Assembly (NCBI GenBank): GCA_020058145.1
Contig: JAGVEP010000410.1
Coordinates: 1 to 20,092, forward strand
Direction: 5' to 3'
Length of the DNA: 20,092 bases
Source of the DNA: Phycisphaerae bacterium
GTDB taxonomy: Bacteria; Planctomycetota; Phycisphaerae; UBA1845; Fen-1342
In this document: in pieces, positions 19,309 to 20,092 of the stretch
How the letters are laid out: each line of letters starts with the position of its first letter
How positions within the stretch are numbered: position 1 is the first letter of the stretch
Notes under the pieces: generated by a model
Told to the model about the DNA's origin: nothing
What the model saw: the letters and a program-made list of their open reading frames with translations, nothing else
Database searches by the model: none
Position numbers and translations under genes: made by a program

Positions 19309-20092
19309 TTAGGGTGGCTGCGGGAGCGTTACCGTAACACGCGTACCGCTCCCGACCCGGCTCTGAAGCCGAACCGCGCCGCCCATGGCCGTCACGGCAT
19401 CGCGCACAATCGCCAATCCGAGCCCCGAGCCGCGCCGCGAGCCCGAACGGGCCCGCTCCACCTGGTAGAACCGCTCGAAAACTCGCGCTTGGTCCGTCTC
19501 CGGAATGCCGCACCCATCATCCTCGATTTCAAACAGCACGTTTCCGTCTGCGGCGCGGCAGGTAACGGATACATGCCCGCCCGGCTCCGTGAACTGGATG
19601 GCGTTGTCCACCAGGTTGTCGAGCACCAGACGCAGCAAGTTGCTGTTGACCACCAGCGTCCGCGGCCCAGTTGTTTCCCAGTCAACTTTCCAGTGCAGAC
19701 CCTTCGACCGGACCGCGTCGGCGCAGCGTTCGGTCAATTCTCGCAATACGTCCGGCAAGTCCACCGTGACTGCCTGCGCTGGTGCTGCCGCGGCCTGGAC
19801 GCGAGATAAATCCAACAGGTCGGTTGCCAACGCGGTCAACCGAGCGCTGTGTCGATCGATCATGTCGATGAACTGGCCGGCGGCGGCGCGATCCGTGGTC
19901 AAATCCAGATTCAGCAGGGTCTCCACCGCGGCCCGGATCGACGCCAGCGGCGTGCGCAGCTCGTGCGAGGCGTTGGCGACAAAGTCGGTCTGCACTTGCA
20001 GCGCCTGGCGCAGCGCCGTCACGTCGGTGAGCACCACGAGCCGCCCGAGTGCCATGCCGCCCGGCTGCTGCGCCGGATCCGGCAGCCGCAGA
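19309..20092 (-). CDS. phoR: PhoR-like sensor histidine kinase (partial, 5' end outside window)
   Basis: This is the C-terminal part of a membrane sensor kinase that phosphorylates a response regulator; the neighbouring pst genes point to phosphate control with a PhoB-type partner. The frame is open to the right edge, giving 260 visible residues; the first 40 look like the end of a PAS domain and linker (GRLVVLTDVTALRQ). In order follow the H-box FVANASHELRTPL with the phospho-accepting His (codon 19963-19965), the N-box LDNLVDNAIQFT, G1 EIEDDGCGIPE, F-box VFERFYQVERA and G2 GSGLGLAIV. All catalytic motifs are intact. An internal Met at 20053-20055 is not a start, because homologous sequence continues upstream. 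The specific name phoR rests on gene context and the PAS-HisKA layout. Confidence 0.88.
   Translation of the reverse strand, partial: LRLPDPAQQPGGMALGRLVVLTDVTALRQALQVQTDFVANASHELRTPLASIRAAVETLLNLDLTTDRAAAGQFIDMIDRHSARLTALATDLLDLSRVQAAAAPAQAVTVDLPDVLRELTERCADAVRSKGLHWKVDWETTGPRTLVVNSNLLRLVLDNLVDNAIQFTEPGGHVSVTCRAADGNVLFEIEDDGCGIPETDQARVFERFYQVERARSGSRRGSGLGLAIVRDAVTAMGGAVRLQSRVGSGTRVTVTLPQPP

Noticed and set aside
1..20092. tRNA or rRNA genes
   Set aside because: I saw no cloverleaf, TTCGA-type T-loop in proper context, or rRNA-like conserved stretch in the gaps between genes.

Overview
The window looks like the chromosome of a GC-rich planctomycete, most likely of the Phycisphaerae type and probably from a metagenome assembly. 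The main clue is the C-terminus of the large secreted protein encoded at 1610-6580. It carries a pair of calcium-binding dockerin-like loops, each followed by the phrase FDDINPFV, together with a GACCLG-type cysteine module and a lamin-tail-like domain. This combination is typical of exported planctomycete proteins. Taxonomy is inferred from these protein features only, because no rRNA is present.

Layout. (1) Positions 1-1552, minus strand: the start of a probable glycosyltransferase, overlapped by murQ (N-acetylmuramate 6-phosphate etherase), preceded by a free-methionine-R-sulfoxide reductase. (2) Positions 1610-6580, minus: a 1656-residue secreted protein with two tandem gingipain-like (C25) cysteine peptidase domains and a chain of adhesion-type domains ending in a dockerin-like pair. 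(3) Positions 6825-11616, minus: an operon of pilT, a membrane-anchored PilB/GspE-like protein whose ATPase motifs are all degraded, and a CvpA-like membrane protein with a large extra domain. A candidate promoter and two perfect hairpins precede pilT. (4) Positions 11617-12375: a 759-bp spacer crowded with small repeats, including twin hairpins, a heptamer array, a 14-bp inverted repeat and a 12-unit octamer array that runs up to the uvrB promoter. (5) Positions 12376-14463, plus: uvrB, apparently leaderless. (6) Positions 14461-14539: a mirror pair of 26-bp palindromic repeats that begins at the uvrB stop codon. (7) Positions 14655-20092, minus: a phosphate regulon containing the end of a PhoR-like sensor kinase, then pstS, pstC, pstA, pstB and phoU. 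A Pho-box-like direct repeat lies upstream of pstS.

How the genes work together. The phoR-pstSCAB-phoU block is a complete high-affinity phosphate importer with its sensor and its negative regulator, except that the start of the kinase and any phoB lie outside the window. MurQ belongs to cell-wall amino-sugar recycling. The least explained unit is pilT / degenerate pilB-like / cvpA-like. One canonical retraction-type ATPase is coupled to a membrane-tethered homologue that has lost the Walker lysine, the Asp box and the His box, and the next gene overlaps it by four bases. This is the best candidate here for an undescribed system. The repeat-rich spacer around uvrB is the second.
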